Source: Cymbomonas tetramitiformis
Taxonomy: Eukaryota; Chlorophyta; Pyramimonadophyceae; Pyramimonadales; Pyramimonadaceae
Reading direction: 5' to 3'
DNA length: 38,966 nt
Assembly: GCA_001247695.2 (NCBI GenBank)
Contig: LGRX02012544.1
Location: 1 to 38,966, forward strand
Part shown: piece after piece, positions 1 through 9,267 of the stretch
Layout: each line of letters starts with the position of its first letter
Position numbering within the stretch: position 1 is the first letter of the stretch
Notes under the pieces: model-generated
Told to the model about the DNA's origin: nothing
Seen by the model: the letters and a program-made list of their open reading frames with translations, nothing else
The model's database searches: none
Position numbers and translations under genes: made by a program

Positions 1-374
1 TTTGCCTGGTTGGACAACAGTGGTCCCTTGGGTCCGTAACAATTTGTATCTCTAGGGTTTGGGTTGCTTGCTCCTTGCTCTGGGCACCTGGCACCTCACC
101 TCTTCGGGGTGAGGTGGTGTCATGGAGACAGAGACTTTGACCCCCCACACTGGGGGGGTGCCTCTGCCCTCTCTGTCACCCCACAATCTGAGGTTCCAGG
201 TCAGCCTGCTTCCCGTGAGCTGAGACAATAAAACTATGTCTCACTTTTATTATCTCATCTTAGTTCAAGTGTGTGACCTAGCCTGCTTCACTGGCCAGCT
301 TCCGTGATTTCAGTAGACAAATAAATATATATATTACAACCCTCATATATATTTATTTCACCGTCCCCGTGACT
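1..374 (-). mobile_element. LTR-like fragment, family shared with 29885 and 31409
   Basis: Read on the - strand, this segment has the same order of landmarks as the + strand copies at 29885-30228 and 31409-31648: a GACGGTGAAATA-type start with an AT microsatellite, the block TAAGATGAGATAATAA, a C/G-run hairpin, a CACCTCA..TGAGGTG hairpin, and AACCC(T)AA near the far end. It is much more diverged than the other two, which are nearly identical to each other. The element continues past the left edge, so its other end and any internal domain are unseen. The LTR identity is inferred from family structure. Confidence 0.5.
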
Positions 375-850
375 GCAGGCCGACCGTCATTGCATGCAGT
401 AGGCAAAAGTTTCCTCCATGGAGGCTGAGATGGTGCTCCATGCCTGCTGTATGTTAGGCCTGTAGAAGTAGGCTACTTCGGGACCTAGTTACGTTATTGC
501 CAGGGCACATGCCATGCATTCTGTATGTGCACTTAGCGGAGCTTTCGGAGGTTTCAGCCCCGACGAAGTAGCAGATATTGTGTTAGCAGTATGTCCATGC
601 TGATAGTTGGAGCTGGGAGCTCCGAACTTGGGTTAGCATCCTGAGAGGTGGGACCAGGTGTAGGAGTGACCATGAGACTAGTATGTCCATTTTCGATACC
701 CGGAGCTGAGGGCTCCGGATCTGGGTTAGCACCCTGACTCCCTGAGAGGTGGGACCAGGTGTAGGATTGGATTTTGGGACTGATAGACTACCGGTATTAT
801 TATTTGTTCACACACAGCTAGCCGGCCGGGTTGACAGTCATACAAATGGC
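375..850. other. Non-coding stretch with a ~90-bp tandem duplication
   Basis: No gene is visible. Two diverged copies of about 85-90 bp lie at 588-672 and 680-770. Each starts AGTATGTCCAT, passes through GGAGCTG.GGGCTCC and GGGTTAGCA.CCTGA, and ends in GAGAGGTGGGACCAGGTGTA. Confidence 0.6.
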
Positions 851-853
851 TTA

Positions 854-887
854 GGGCGCCCCTTTTTACAGTGTAGAAGTACGTGAC
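854..887 (+). repeat. Left terminal inverted repeat of the Harbinger-like element
   Basis: 34 bp starting GGGCGCCCC, an exact reverse complement of 6550-6583. TTA precedes it. Immediately inside lies CCGCCCGCCCCTGTTGTACG, which recurs in the same orientation just inside the right repeat. Confidence 0.85.
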
Positions 888-1060
888 CCGCCCGCCCCTG
901 TTGTACGGTACATGGCACATGTCACGCAGGATTCTGCCCTTCCAGTGTTAAGAGTACGATCGAGAGTCCAGGAGAGCTCCAGAGAGGAATTTTCAAGAGA
1001 ATTCTTCAGTTCTTACGGTTTGGCAGCATGGACAGCAACGTTTTCTGAACGCAAATAATT

Positions 1061-1642
1061 TTGCGGATATATCGCACATTGTATGTGGTTTTGAAATGGT
1101 TTGTTTTTACACGTGCATCACAATTTGCGTGGGATCCAAGGCGATCTTTGGTCCCGAGTGGGTTCAAATTAGATGAGAACACCACGTACACCGACATCAC
1201 AAACACGGCGATACGAACGCTTGAGGTGGAATATCACCCATACGTGGACAACACTAGCGTCAAACTCGAAGTTTCCAAAAGTCCTTTTCTTCAATCGAAC
1301 ACTAGCTCCATCGCATCTATGAGTTTTAGTGTTGCTAGTTTCGCGCAGCCCACTGGAAATCTACACGGGAAGATAACTTTTGACGCAGCCAGCTTGCCAC
1401 CTCGTGCGATGCCCATCACGGACGCTTTCGCAGTAGTTTTGAGTGCAGCCCAGGTGGAGAATTTTCTGCCGGACCCTATTCTTTCCCCACACAATGGCAA
1501 AGAGTGCAGCCAGTGTGCCACATGCGACAAGAATGCCCACGCATTGGTGAGTTATGACTCGGGCAAGGTGCTGAGCGCCGAATCTGGGCATTCTGTACCG
1601 AATGCCCGGCGAGGAATCGAGCATTTCCAAACATTAGTGTAG
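1061..1642 (+). CDS. Hypothetical open frame, unrecognised, no ATG start
   Basis: This is an open frame of about 193 codons inside the Harbinger-like element. An in-frame TGA at 1046 bounds it on the left. The first in-frame ATG comes only at about residue 86, so it is either an exon or a relic rather than a complete gene. The predicted protein is Ser/Thr- and Val-rich, with several N-x-S/T sites and a predicted beta-type pattern, and it ends with a short Cys cluster (CSQCATC). I recognise no family. It could be a host exon fragment captured by the transposon, or chance. No intron boundaries convinced me. Confidence 0.3.
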   Translation: MRIYRTLYVVLKWFVFTRASQFAWDPRRSLVPSGFKLDENTTYTDITNTAIRTLEVEYHPYVDNTSVKLEVSKSPFLQSNTSSIASMSFSVASFAQPTGNLHGKITFDAASLPPRAMPITDAFAVVLSAAQVENFLPDPILSPHNGKECSQCATCDKNAHALVSYDSGKVLSAESGHSVPNARRGIEHFQTLV

Positions 1643-2985
1643 GTAACACTGTTCTCAAGCTAATAATTAATGGCAACTGATGTAGCTGAACATATATGAA
1701 ATGGCTCGACGGTTGTGGCGACAGCTGGACAAATAGTGCATTATATCGATCACTCCTTGCAGTGTAAATTAATGGGGGCAAGTCCCTCCCGGAAATATTG
1801 GATCCTACTGCAATGAACATGTCATGTTGCTGCAGTAAACATGTTACCCTGCTCCATTATAAACATTTTACCTTGCCGCAGTAAACAATTTACGCTGTTG
1901 CAGTAAATATTTAACCGTGCTGCAGGGCGCCATCGTAGTGCTGCAGGGAATATGTCATCCTGTTGCAGGGAATAATGATGGCCATGATATATATTGTAGT
2001 GAATAATACAACATTCGGCTTTAAAATGTATGATGCACAATGTACAAATATTAGAAGCTGCGGTAGCTAAAGTCATGCACTCATGCTGTATATGCCATCC
2101 TGCCACATCCTACCACCGTGTTGCAGGGAGTATGTCATTGTGCTGCAGGAAATAATACAGGGTTGACAGGCACAATATATCCCGATGTGAAAAATACAAC
2201 ATGCTGCTGAAAATTGTATCCTGCTGAATAATAATAATAATAATAATAATAAAACATTTACGCTAGCAAAGGGGACAAAGTCCTGAGAGTGCGGTATCCC
2301 TGCAAAGCAGGCTAGTGAAAACACCAGGGGCTACTCCCTCTGCTATAGCGCGCCCACAAAGGGGCTCAACCCACTTTTCAGCAGGGTGACATCTAGAGAA
2401 AAAGCTAAGTGCTAGGCAAAAAACTCTAGAAGATGGAGAAGCAGCCATGGCCGGGTGAGTGGAGGGGTGGCTGAATCTGGGCGGTGGGGAGAGAAGTCGG
2501 AGAATTAAGGGGGTTTTTGGAGACGTTGAGGAAGGGGGTCAGGGTGGGCGGGGGAGAGGGGGTGGCGGGGGAGGGGAGGGGGGGGACGGCCCCTCCCCTT
2601 GGGGACACGGGACCATCTTTTATTGCAATTGCTGAATGTACAAATATTTTAAGTTGCGGTAGGTAGAGGCATGCCGAATATGCCATCCTGTCGTATATCA
2701 GATCCTGCGATTTTTGGAGCGCTGCCTCCCGGCATATGGGGGTCGCGGATTGCGGGGGGGGCTCCTGCCCCTCCCTCCATACTTTTTCCCTCCCCCCCTC
2801 GCCTCCTCTAGTTTTTTCTTCTTTCTTTCTTCGTTTCTTTCCCCTTTCCCCTTTCCCTTTTCCTTTTCCTCTCCCATTTTCCTCTTCCTCTTCCTCCTTT
2901 CTCACGCTATTTCACTTCACCCGCGCTACAATTCATGAATCCGCAATATTTCGTATCACCACAACATTTCGATATGATATCATAT
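1643..2985. other. Non-coding interior: degenerate CTGCAG repeats, AAT microsatellite, purine/pyrimidine tracts
   Basis: No gene is supported. From about 1800 to 2170 a degenerate ~30-bp unit built on GCTGCAGTAAACAT or TGCAGGGAATA recurs roughly ten times. An (AAT)n tract runs 2226-2253. Bases 2480-2600 are strongly G-rich and 2755-2905 strongly pyrimidine-rich. The open frames across these tracts are low-complexity and are not credible proteins. Confidence 0.6.
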
Positions 2986-3228
2986 TGCTGGACTTCGGGT
3001 TTAGGCTTAGTTATTATGGGCTCTGACTAGCCCCTAGCCTGACCCTGCTTCCGTCTCGTGTCCGTGACATCCTAGCACTGTACTGTACAGTAGTACAGTA
3101 CAGTAGTACAGTCATCGTTTCACTGTCTGGGTTTCCGAGAGCATAAAGCTTCGGCCAGACACAAGTTATATGATTATCAGTTTGTTTCCTAGCGAGCTTA
3201 GCCGGACAGCGTATCTGTCTTCCTCGCA
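2986..3228 (+). repeat. 5' LTR
   Basis: 243 bp, TGCTGGACTT to TCTTCCTCGCA. It contains a nested palindromic tract of GTACTGTACAG/CTACTGTAC-type units at about 3077-3112. Confidence 0.9.
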
Positions 3229-3667
3229 GGTTATAGGCCGCACCGGCTTTCCGGTGATTCTGATGATGGCACAGCGCCTTGCTGTTGCCATGTTCGGCTA
3301 AGTAGGACGTAGGAGGGGTTGAGCGCCCACTTGGGCGGTGGTGAATTGCGCTTACGGTATGGCCTTTTGACTTGGCAGTGATGGCGGCACGCATTGTGCT
3401 CGCCTTCGCTGCGCAGGAGATCAGTTCGTGACGGATTAATTTTATTTTACGGAAGCATCGTCGCAGCGGGAGTTGATCTGTTTCGTGCGCCGCTGGCTCC
3501 GGCGAGGTCGTTCCACACGTGACAAATTTTGGCCGCTCTCATGGTTTCGCTTACGACCTGTGGATTTTGATCTGTCAGCTGAGACTTCTACAAACTATCT
3601 GGCCGCTGTAAGCGTTCTTCCACCATCTCCCTGTTTAGCTCAACCTTCTCCCCTGTCTCTCACTATC

Positions 3668-5842
3668 ATGGTTATCACAACGAACAACTTGACGCGGTCT
3701 CGCGTCCGTAGATTAGAGACTATTTTCGATGATGTGGGTGCGCAACATGCTGCGACTCCGCACACGCCGCAGCTGCCAGCCCCGACCACCGCAGCTGCGA
3801 GGGAAATTTTGGACAAATGTAAGCAGCTAGCTCGTGAAAATTTCGACAGGAAGGTTGCAAAAACCGTTGCCACAAAGATCCTTGGGGACAAATCGCAGCG
3901 CTTTGCAGGGACAGAGGCAGACGCAGTGGACATTTTTTCACAGTTAATGCATGAGTTGCGCGCACAGTTTGTGCTTCAGTCGACGGCGTTTGCTCCCCTG
4001 TTTGACTTGACTGACATGGCAGTTGAGGCTAGGCATGAGGCAAATGAATTATTGCTCTCGGCTCTGACATTTCTGGCTCGCCCTGGCTCACCTGCCCGTG
4101 ACTGGCTTGAGGCCTCTGGGTCCGACGTTCCTGGAGATGGCAAGCGCGCTGCCCTTGAGGTGGTGCGCATGCTCCAGGAGCGCTCGGAACCCTTTGACTC
4201 TTTTGAGTTGCTGCTGGCGGTTCGCATCCCCAGCAGCAAAGATCCTGACCGTGGCATCCGCGAGTTCAATGGCCTGTTGAGGGACGTTCAGCGTTCCCAC
4301 AACTTGCCAGAGGACGCGGTGAAGCGGCAGTTTCTGAAGGCTCTCGGCGATTCGTGGCTATACCGTGATTTGGCTAACTCTCTGGCTCGAGCTGACCAGC
4401 GGCAGGGCGTGTCTCTCCTGACTATTCAGGCTCGTGTGCGGGAGCAGTTCCGCCACGGCCTGAAAGTCTCTGACGCCCCTGTCTCTGCTCTGTCATTCGG
4501 CGATGGCGCGTCTGACCTGGCTGCGGCGTTGTCCAGTCTGCAGAAGCAGCTGGAGCGCATGCAACAGGACATTCGTGACCTGAAGCGGCAGAAGCGGGAA
4601 GGGCCTCCGCCTGCGGGCAAGCACCTTACCCGCTCTGCTGCCAAGCTTCATCGTGCTGGTGTTAAACCGCTTGGCACCGCTCCTCCTGTCTCGTTTGACA
4701 AGAAGAGGGGTGCCTTCGTGCCCCACTGCCAGAATGCGGTGTGTGCACAAAGCGGTTTAAAGCACTGGCATGCTGAATGCCCCAACGGCGGTCTTCACTC
4801 TGCCCACTATTGTGGTGCGGTTGAAGACTACGAGACTGACTGCTTGGCTGTTCGTTTCCAGCGTTTCTATGACGCGGGGGATGAGCACGCCTTCGAGTCG
4901 CTCTGCACGATGGAGGGTCGCCCAGAGGTGTGCGAGCTGTCGGCACATTCTTTTGTGACGGCTGAGCCCACGTCTCTGCGGCACTTTCAGGATGCGGCGG
5001 CTTCCGCTCAGGATGCGGCAGCTGACGATGACGTCGTGGCTCACTTTCCTCTAGCCACATTCCACTCGGGTGCACGGGGTTCGATTCCGCCACCGCCTGC
5101 GGTTCGGGATCCCTCTGCACTCGTGGCTGGTGGTGTGCCTACGGCTCATGACCCACCAGTGGCTATCCCTGGCTCTCTCGGCTTGCCTGGTTCTGTCCCA
5201 TCGCTCCAGCTTGGCGACTCTGCACCGGCTCCGCTGTTTGCTGGCATGACGATTGAGACTTCTGACATTGGCTCTGAAGTCTCTGACAACGACCAAGGCT
5301 CTGACAATGACTCTGACGGCGGGCAGCAAGTGGCTTTTGACTCCTTCGGCACTCTTGAGCATGACTCTGACGGGGGAGCATCGCCACTAGCAGCTCCGGT
5401 TTGCCGTCCACGGGCTCCGCCGAGTTTTCTCCGGTGTGCATTGATGTCCTCGATGCTCTGCTGTTCTCTGTTGGCCAGTGCTACGGCATCTCTGGTTGCC
5501 GTGGGCGGTGGTGACAGGGGCCTGGTTGAGCCCGGAGTCGCCGTCCATCGGTCTACTGGAGATCTCTTTGCTCCGGATCCACCGCTTGGCTCTCTGGACA
5601 TCCGTGATTGGCCACCTGACGATCGAGTTCCTTTGTCTCTTTCTTCAATGCTCAAACCGCCACGGGATTTTGCTTGTCTCGGTTCTTCAGTTGCTTTACT
5701 TTCGGCTGTGGATCCACCTTGCCCACTTGGGTCTGGTGGTGCTCAATCGGTGACAGACAACTTACAATTCACTTCAGGATTCTTATTTACTTTGCATCCG
5801 ACCGCTGAACTCAGCCCCGCTGACCAGCCTCAAAGTGGCTAG
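3668..5842 (+). CDS. Gag-like polyprotein of the LTR element
   Basis: The open frame extends upstream to 3473, but the ATG at 3668 gives a natural start (MVITTNNLTRSR..) that matches the start of a related decayed gag at 32525. The product is 724 residues. Roughly residues 40-290 are helical and capsid-like. About residues 295-325 form a coiled coil (LQKQLERMQQDIRDLKRQK) followed by basic sequence. A zinc-knuckle-like motif begins near residue 354, with the pattern C-x4-C-x7-HWH-x2-C. The C-terminal third is Pro/Ser/Asp-rich with an acidic SDNDQGSDNDSDGG run and a short Cys-rich hydrophobic patch. No protease or polymerase motifs are visible. Its role would be particle formation for the element's own RNA (inference). 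It sits between two near-identical LTRs and has no frameshifts, so it may still be expressed. Confidence 0.75.
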   Translation: MVITTNNLTRSRVRRLETIFDDVGAQHAATPHTPQLPAPTTAAAREILDKCKQLARENFDRKVAKTVATKILGDKSQRFAGTEADAVDIFSQLMHELRAQFVLQSTAFAPLFDLTDMAVEARHEANELLLSALTFLARPGSPARDWLEASGSDVPGDGKRAALEVVRMLQERSEPFDSFELLLAVRIPSSKDPDRGIREFNGLLRDVQRSHNLPEDAVKRQFLKALGDSWLYRDLANSLARADQRQGVSLLTIQARVREQFRHGLKVSDAPVSALSFGDGASDLAAALSSLQKQLERMQQDIRDLKRQKREGPPPAGKHLTRSAAKLHRAGVKPLGTAPPVSFDKKRGAFVPHCQNAVCAQSGLKHWHAECPNGGLHSAHYCGAVEDYETDCLAVRFQRFYDAGDEHAFESLCTMEGRPEVCELSAHSFVTAEPTSLRHFQDAAASAQDAAADDDVVAHFPLATFHSGARGSIPPPPAVRDPSALVAGGVPTAHDPPVAIPGSLGLPGSVPSLQLGDSAPAPLFAGMTIETSDIGSEVSDNDQGSDNDSDGGQQVAFDSFGTLEHDSDGGASPLAAPVCRPRAPPSFLRCALMSSMLCCSLLASATASLVAVGGGDRGLVEPGVAVHRSTGDLFAPDPPLGSLDIRDWPPDDRVPLSLSSMLKPPRDFACLGSSVALLSAVDPPCPLGSGGAQSVTDNLQFTSGFLFTLHPTAELSPADQPQSG

Positions 5843-6026
5843 GTTTCTTGGCATTTATCCTGGTAGCTTGATTAGCTTTAGCCCAGTAGTGGGATGACCG
5901 GGTCAGGACCCCGGCACCCAGCTAGAAGTGATCGGTTTCCACCGAAGTGAATGTTAGGTGTTTGTTTATGTCTCGTGGCTGTATTCCTGTACCTGCTTTG
6001 CTAGGTAGTCACACCCACGGGTGGTG

Positions 6027-6271
6027 TGCTGGACTTCGGGTTTAGGCTTAGTTATTATGGGCTCTGACTAGCCCCTAGCCTGACCCTGCTTCCGTCTCGT
6101 GTCCGTGACATCCTAGCACTGTACTGTACAGTAGTACAGTACAGTAGTACAGTCATCGTTTCACTGTCTGGGTTTCCGAGAGCCGATAAAGCTTCGGCCA
6201 GACACAAGTTATATGATTATCAGTTTGTTTCCTAGCGAGCTTAGCCGGACAGCGTATCTGTCTTCCTCGCA
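6027..6271 (+). repeat. 3' LTR
   Basis: 245 bp, matching 2986-3228 except for a 2-nt indel. It is followed by the CATAT target duplication. Confidence 0.9.
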
Positions 6272-6307
6272 CATATTGCCACCGCGTGATCCGCTCATTT
6301 CGTCACC

Positions 6308-6427
6308 ATGGAGGGGCGGTGCTTGGAGGGCGGTGCTTGGAAGGCGGTGCTTGGAAGGGGTGCTTGCGGAACGAGGGGTGCTTGGAAGGGGGTGCTTGGA
6401 GGGCGGTGCTTGGAAAGGGGTGCTTGC
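6308..6427. repeat. GC-rich ~14-bp minisatellite
   Basis: About eight tandem variants of GGAGGGCGGTGCTT / GGAAGGGGTGCTT. The open frames on both strands here are artefacts of the repeat. Confidence 0.85.
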
Positions 6428-6549
6428 CCGCTCCCAAGGCCCCAATATAGGTGCGTCCATGCCTTCCGTATGGGGCTAAGTGTTACGCCCAGTGTTAACG
6501 ATTCCCACTATTAAAACCCGCCCGCCCGCCTGTGTTGTACGCCGGAATT

Positions 6550-6583
6550 GTCACGTACTTCTACACTGTAAAAAGGGGCGCCC
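6550..6583 (-). repeat. Right terminal inverted repeat of the Harbinger-like element
   Basis: Exact reverse complement of 854-887, followed by TTA at 6584-6586. Confidence 0.85.
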
Positions 6584-6586
6584 TTA

Positions 6587-7628
6587 GTGCATTTGCATGA
6601 TTTGTGCTCCTCTGAAAACCCCACGAAAACCCGCGAAACCCGAAACTGAAATTGTGCATCTGATGGTTGTGGGCTGCATATGGAAATATGGACTTGTCCA
6701 CCACCTCAAGATTAGACACGTCAATTACGCCCTATCTTGTTTGGTTCTCAGAAGGATCAGCGAAAAAACGTGAATGCCGTCAGATTTCTAGATTGTTATG
6801 AGTGTCCGTCCGATCGGACGTCCACAAGAAACGCCTTACTGTACGCCTAGGAATTCTACCGGATCCATCAGAAATGTCTGCATTTTCCCCCGCTATCATA
6901 CGATAGAGCTAAACACTATTCTATGGATATACTATATGGCGATCCTTTATTTTTTTGCGCGGGGAGATCTCCATCATTCACTGGCGTGGGAGAGCAGTTT
7001 TTTTGTCAAGTGCATTCATCCAAAAACGAAAAAGTGTTGCTCCTTGACGTTTAGTAAAGGCTAAAGGGCTTAGACATTCAGGATGCAGACGGGAAATTGT
7101 GTTTTCGTGTGTGTCCTTCCGTCTTCAAAGACACTTTCGCTGAATGTAGCCAAATGGAAATTCTAAGTTACTTGTCGCTGGCACGTCATCGACAACCAAT
7201 GGTGTTTTGCCATTTGTACAATTACAAAAGTCGTATTATCTTAGCTGTCTGATGAACTGTCTGATGTGTCACTGTCACACTGCTCCACATGAGTATAAGT
7301 CCAGGTGTACTTCTACAAGTCCAGGTGTACTTGTATAAGTCCAACTGTACATTATACCCCGTGGTGACATGACTGTCACGAGCAGTGATCGAGCGAGACA
7401 TCAGGCAGAACAGTCAGACAGGCAAGGCAGGGCGACATGAACATTAAAAATAAAATATTTACCATCGGGTGTAAGATCGCAACTTCCATCTCTAGATTTT
7501 AGGGTTTCCGAGGCAAGAGCGAAGAGCGAAAGCTATGTCACTGCAGTTAGGGTTTAGCAGAGCGAACAGTCTACTACAGGCTATCTGGCTATGTGAGCGA
7601 AGCTAATGTTTTGTAATTGAAGCTAATT
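6587..7628. other. No gene seen
   Basis: AT-moderate sequence without a credible ORF. At 7293-7355 a ~20-bp unit (ATAAGTCCAGGTGTACTTCT) is present three times in tandem. Confidence 0.5.
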
Positions 7629-8200
7629 CTACTCGCAGAAGTCGTTCCAATCTTCAGGGGACATCTCAGCCCAGCCAGTCTCCTGCATGGCTTCGCGCGC
7701 GTTGGAGTAATTGTAGACGTGGCGGTCGTTTGAAGAAATGTGAGAGATGGTGGGGCCATGGTGATAATGGACGTTGATGACAGCGTTGTTGCCAACGTTC
7801 CAATTCTGCATTTGGGGAGCGTTGGGAACCATCATGTTTTCGGGCTGAAAATTCCATTCTGGCGCGGGGGAAGCGGGGCGACGGGGAAATGGCCGGCGGG
7901 ATGGGGAATGGGGTAGTGGTGAGGTGCAGGCGGAAGCGGAGGTGGAAAATGGTGAGGAATTGGTTGCGGAAGAATGAATTCAGGGGGACCCTGCTCAGGG
8001 GGGCCGGCTGGCGGCTGACCGGCATGTTGACGGGGATCGAATTGCGCGCATGCGTACGGCCAGACGTTGGGGGGCAAGTCCTGACCGAAACCGGAGGCGA
8101 GCGTTGAGTCTGGACTGTGCCGGAGGATCTCGTAGGCGAGCGTTGAGCGTGGAGTCGGTCGAAGATGAACACAAGCGGAAAGGGGTCGACTAGTCGAAGG
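7629..8200 (-). CDS. Unrecognised Pro/His/Asn-rich coding-like segment with a frame break
   Basis: Two overlapping open frames on the - strand read as one protein. The upstream part (8200 down to about 7870) includes NVWPYACAQFDPRQHAG and then a Pro/His-rich stretch. The downstream part (about 7870 to 7629) is Asn/His-rich and ends ..GWAEMSPEDWNDFCE, stop. They are joined by a one-base shift at the G run 7866-7870; a sixth G there would fuse them. There is no ATG at the 5' end, and a possible splice acceptor (TGCATGCAG) ends at about 8225, so this is probably a 3' exon. No domain is recognised. It may be a low-complexity regulatory protein, a pseudogene, or an assembly error at the homopolymer. 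Confidence 0.4.
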
Positions 8201-8793
8201 TCATCATGCGGTCGAGCACTGATCCTGCATGCAAGCAAAAAGTTAGTCATGCATACACATATCGATGCATACACACTTAACGTCAGTCGCAGAAACATTA
8301 TGCACAAAGATATTCGCAGGGTCACAGCGGCAGGGTCACAGCAGGAGGTGCACGGGAAGATGCAAACAAGAAATGGGCTTGAAATTGCATCAGAACTCCC
8401 CTTTGGGTTAATTTCGAAGTTCGAAGCATCGATCTTAGAAATCCAGCTTTCTAGGCATTGATTGGCAGTATCTTTTTGACGATGACAGACGACTGAAAAC
8501 TCGAACGATCTATGAAATCTGTTTTTTAAGTTTCCGATTGGCTAGTATTTTATAATGTGACTCGCGATTGAAAAGACGATCGACTGCGTTGATGACAGAC
8601 GATCATCGTAGACATCTTCACCGTTCGCTTCGCCGTTCGCTGACGCGACGGTAGAGATCACCGTGCGCTGACGCGCCGGTTACAAAACAGCCTGAGGTAG
8701 GATAGACTGTGATGACATGTCATGTCATGACATTGACATTGACATGACATGACATGACATGACAGCGACAACGTACGACAGCGACAGCGACAG

Positions 8794-8825
<32 letters not shown>

Positions 8826-9267
8826 CTTGACGATCGATGACGATGACGATGACGGTCACGACCATCATCATCATCATCATCATCATCATGACAATGAATG
8901 AAATGACATGACAGTGACCTGAACCAAATTGCAAAACCAAATTGCAAAACCAAATTGCAAAAACGAAATGGGAAGCGGTGAATATATAAACCACGGTCGT
9001 AATGGGGGAAACGATGTAATACGGTCGTAATGGGGGAAACGCTGGAATATAACGTTAACCGTTTGTATAAATTATAAAAATGTAATAATTGAATTCTGAA
9101 ATACAGCAGCGAGAGCATTGTGCAAAAGCGACAGCAGGCGTGAAAACTACAAAAGTGACGTGGAACCTACTAAAGTGACGTGGCAAAAAGTGCCATTTGA
9201 GCTCTGAGAGCAGGACTGCCCTACGATCGATCGAGTGATGAGTCGAAGACGTGCCAGCGACAAGCTA
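8201..9267. other. Non-coding region with simple-sequence block
   Basis: Bases 8709-8926 are cryptically simple: TGACA(TG), GACAGC, (GATGAC)n and (ATC)n tracts follow each other. CCAAATTGCAAAA occurs three times at 8928-8965. ACGGTCGTAATGGGGGAAAC occurs twice at 8993-9045. The predicted Asp/Arg/Ser-rich open frames here are repeat artefacts. Confidence 0.7.

Larger units (their letters stand above)
2986..6271 (+). mobile_element. LTR retrotransposon encoding only a gag-like protein (TR-GAG type)
   Basis: The element has 243-bp and 245-bp terminal direct repeats starting TG and ending CA. It is flanked by a 5-bp target duplication, CATAT, at 2981-2985 and 6272-6276. The two LTRs differ only by a 2-nt indel (AGCATAAAG versus AGCCGATAAAG), so insertion is recent. 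The interior has one long ORF and no protease, reverse transcriptase, RNase H or integrase. Such gag-only elements are known in plants as TR-GAG and need an autonomous partner. Two oddities: no purine-rich tract precedes the 3' LTR (a CCACGGGTGG palindrome sits there), and the sequence after the 5' LTR begins GGTTATAGG rather than a standard TGG-type primer site. Confidence 0.9.
854..6583. mobile_element. Harbinger-like TIR element, non-autonomous, with nested LTR retrotransposon
   Basis: Perfect 34-bp terminal inverted repeats (854-887 and 6550-6583, beginning GGGCGCCCCTTTTTACAG) are flanked on both sides by TTA (851-853, 6584-6586), which fits a 3-bp target duplication. PIF/Harbinger elements are known for TTA-type duplications and ends rich in G/C, so that superfamily is the best inference. 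Removing the nested LTR element and one copy of its target duplication leaves about 2.4 kb. No DDE nuclease or Myb-like protein is visible in it, so the element looks non-autonomous. The 34/34 identity of the ends argues for recent activity. Confidence 0.7.

Noticed and set aside
2426..3026. Glu/Lys/Pro- and Ser/Phe-rich open frames on both strands
   Set aside because: They are translations of purine and pyrimidine tracts; composition is entirely explained by low-complexity DNA.
6308..6460. Possible Gly/Trp-rich repeat protein in the GGTGCTTGGA array
   Set aside because: All frames are open on both strands because of the 14-bp repeat; no start context or homology.
8720..9118. Asp-rich, Ser/Val-rich open frames
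   Set aside because: They come from GATGAC, ATC and TGACA microsatellites.
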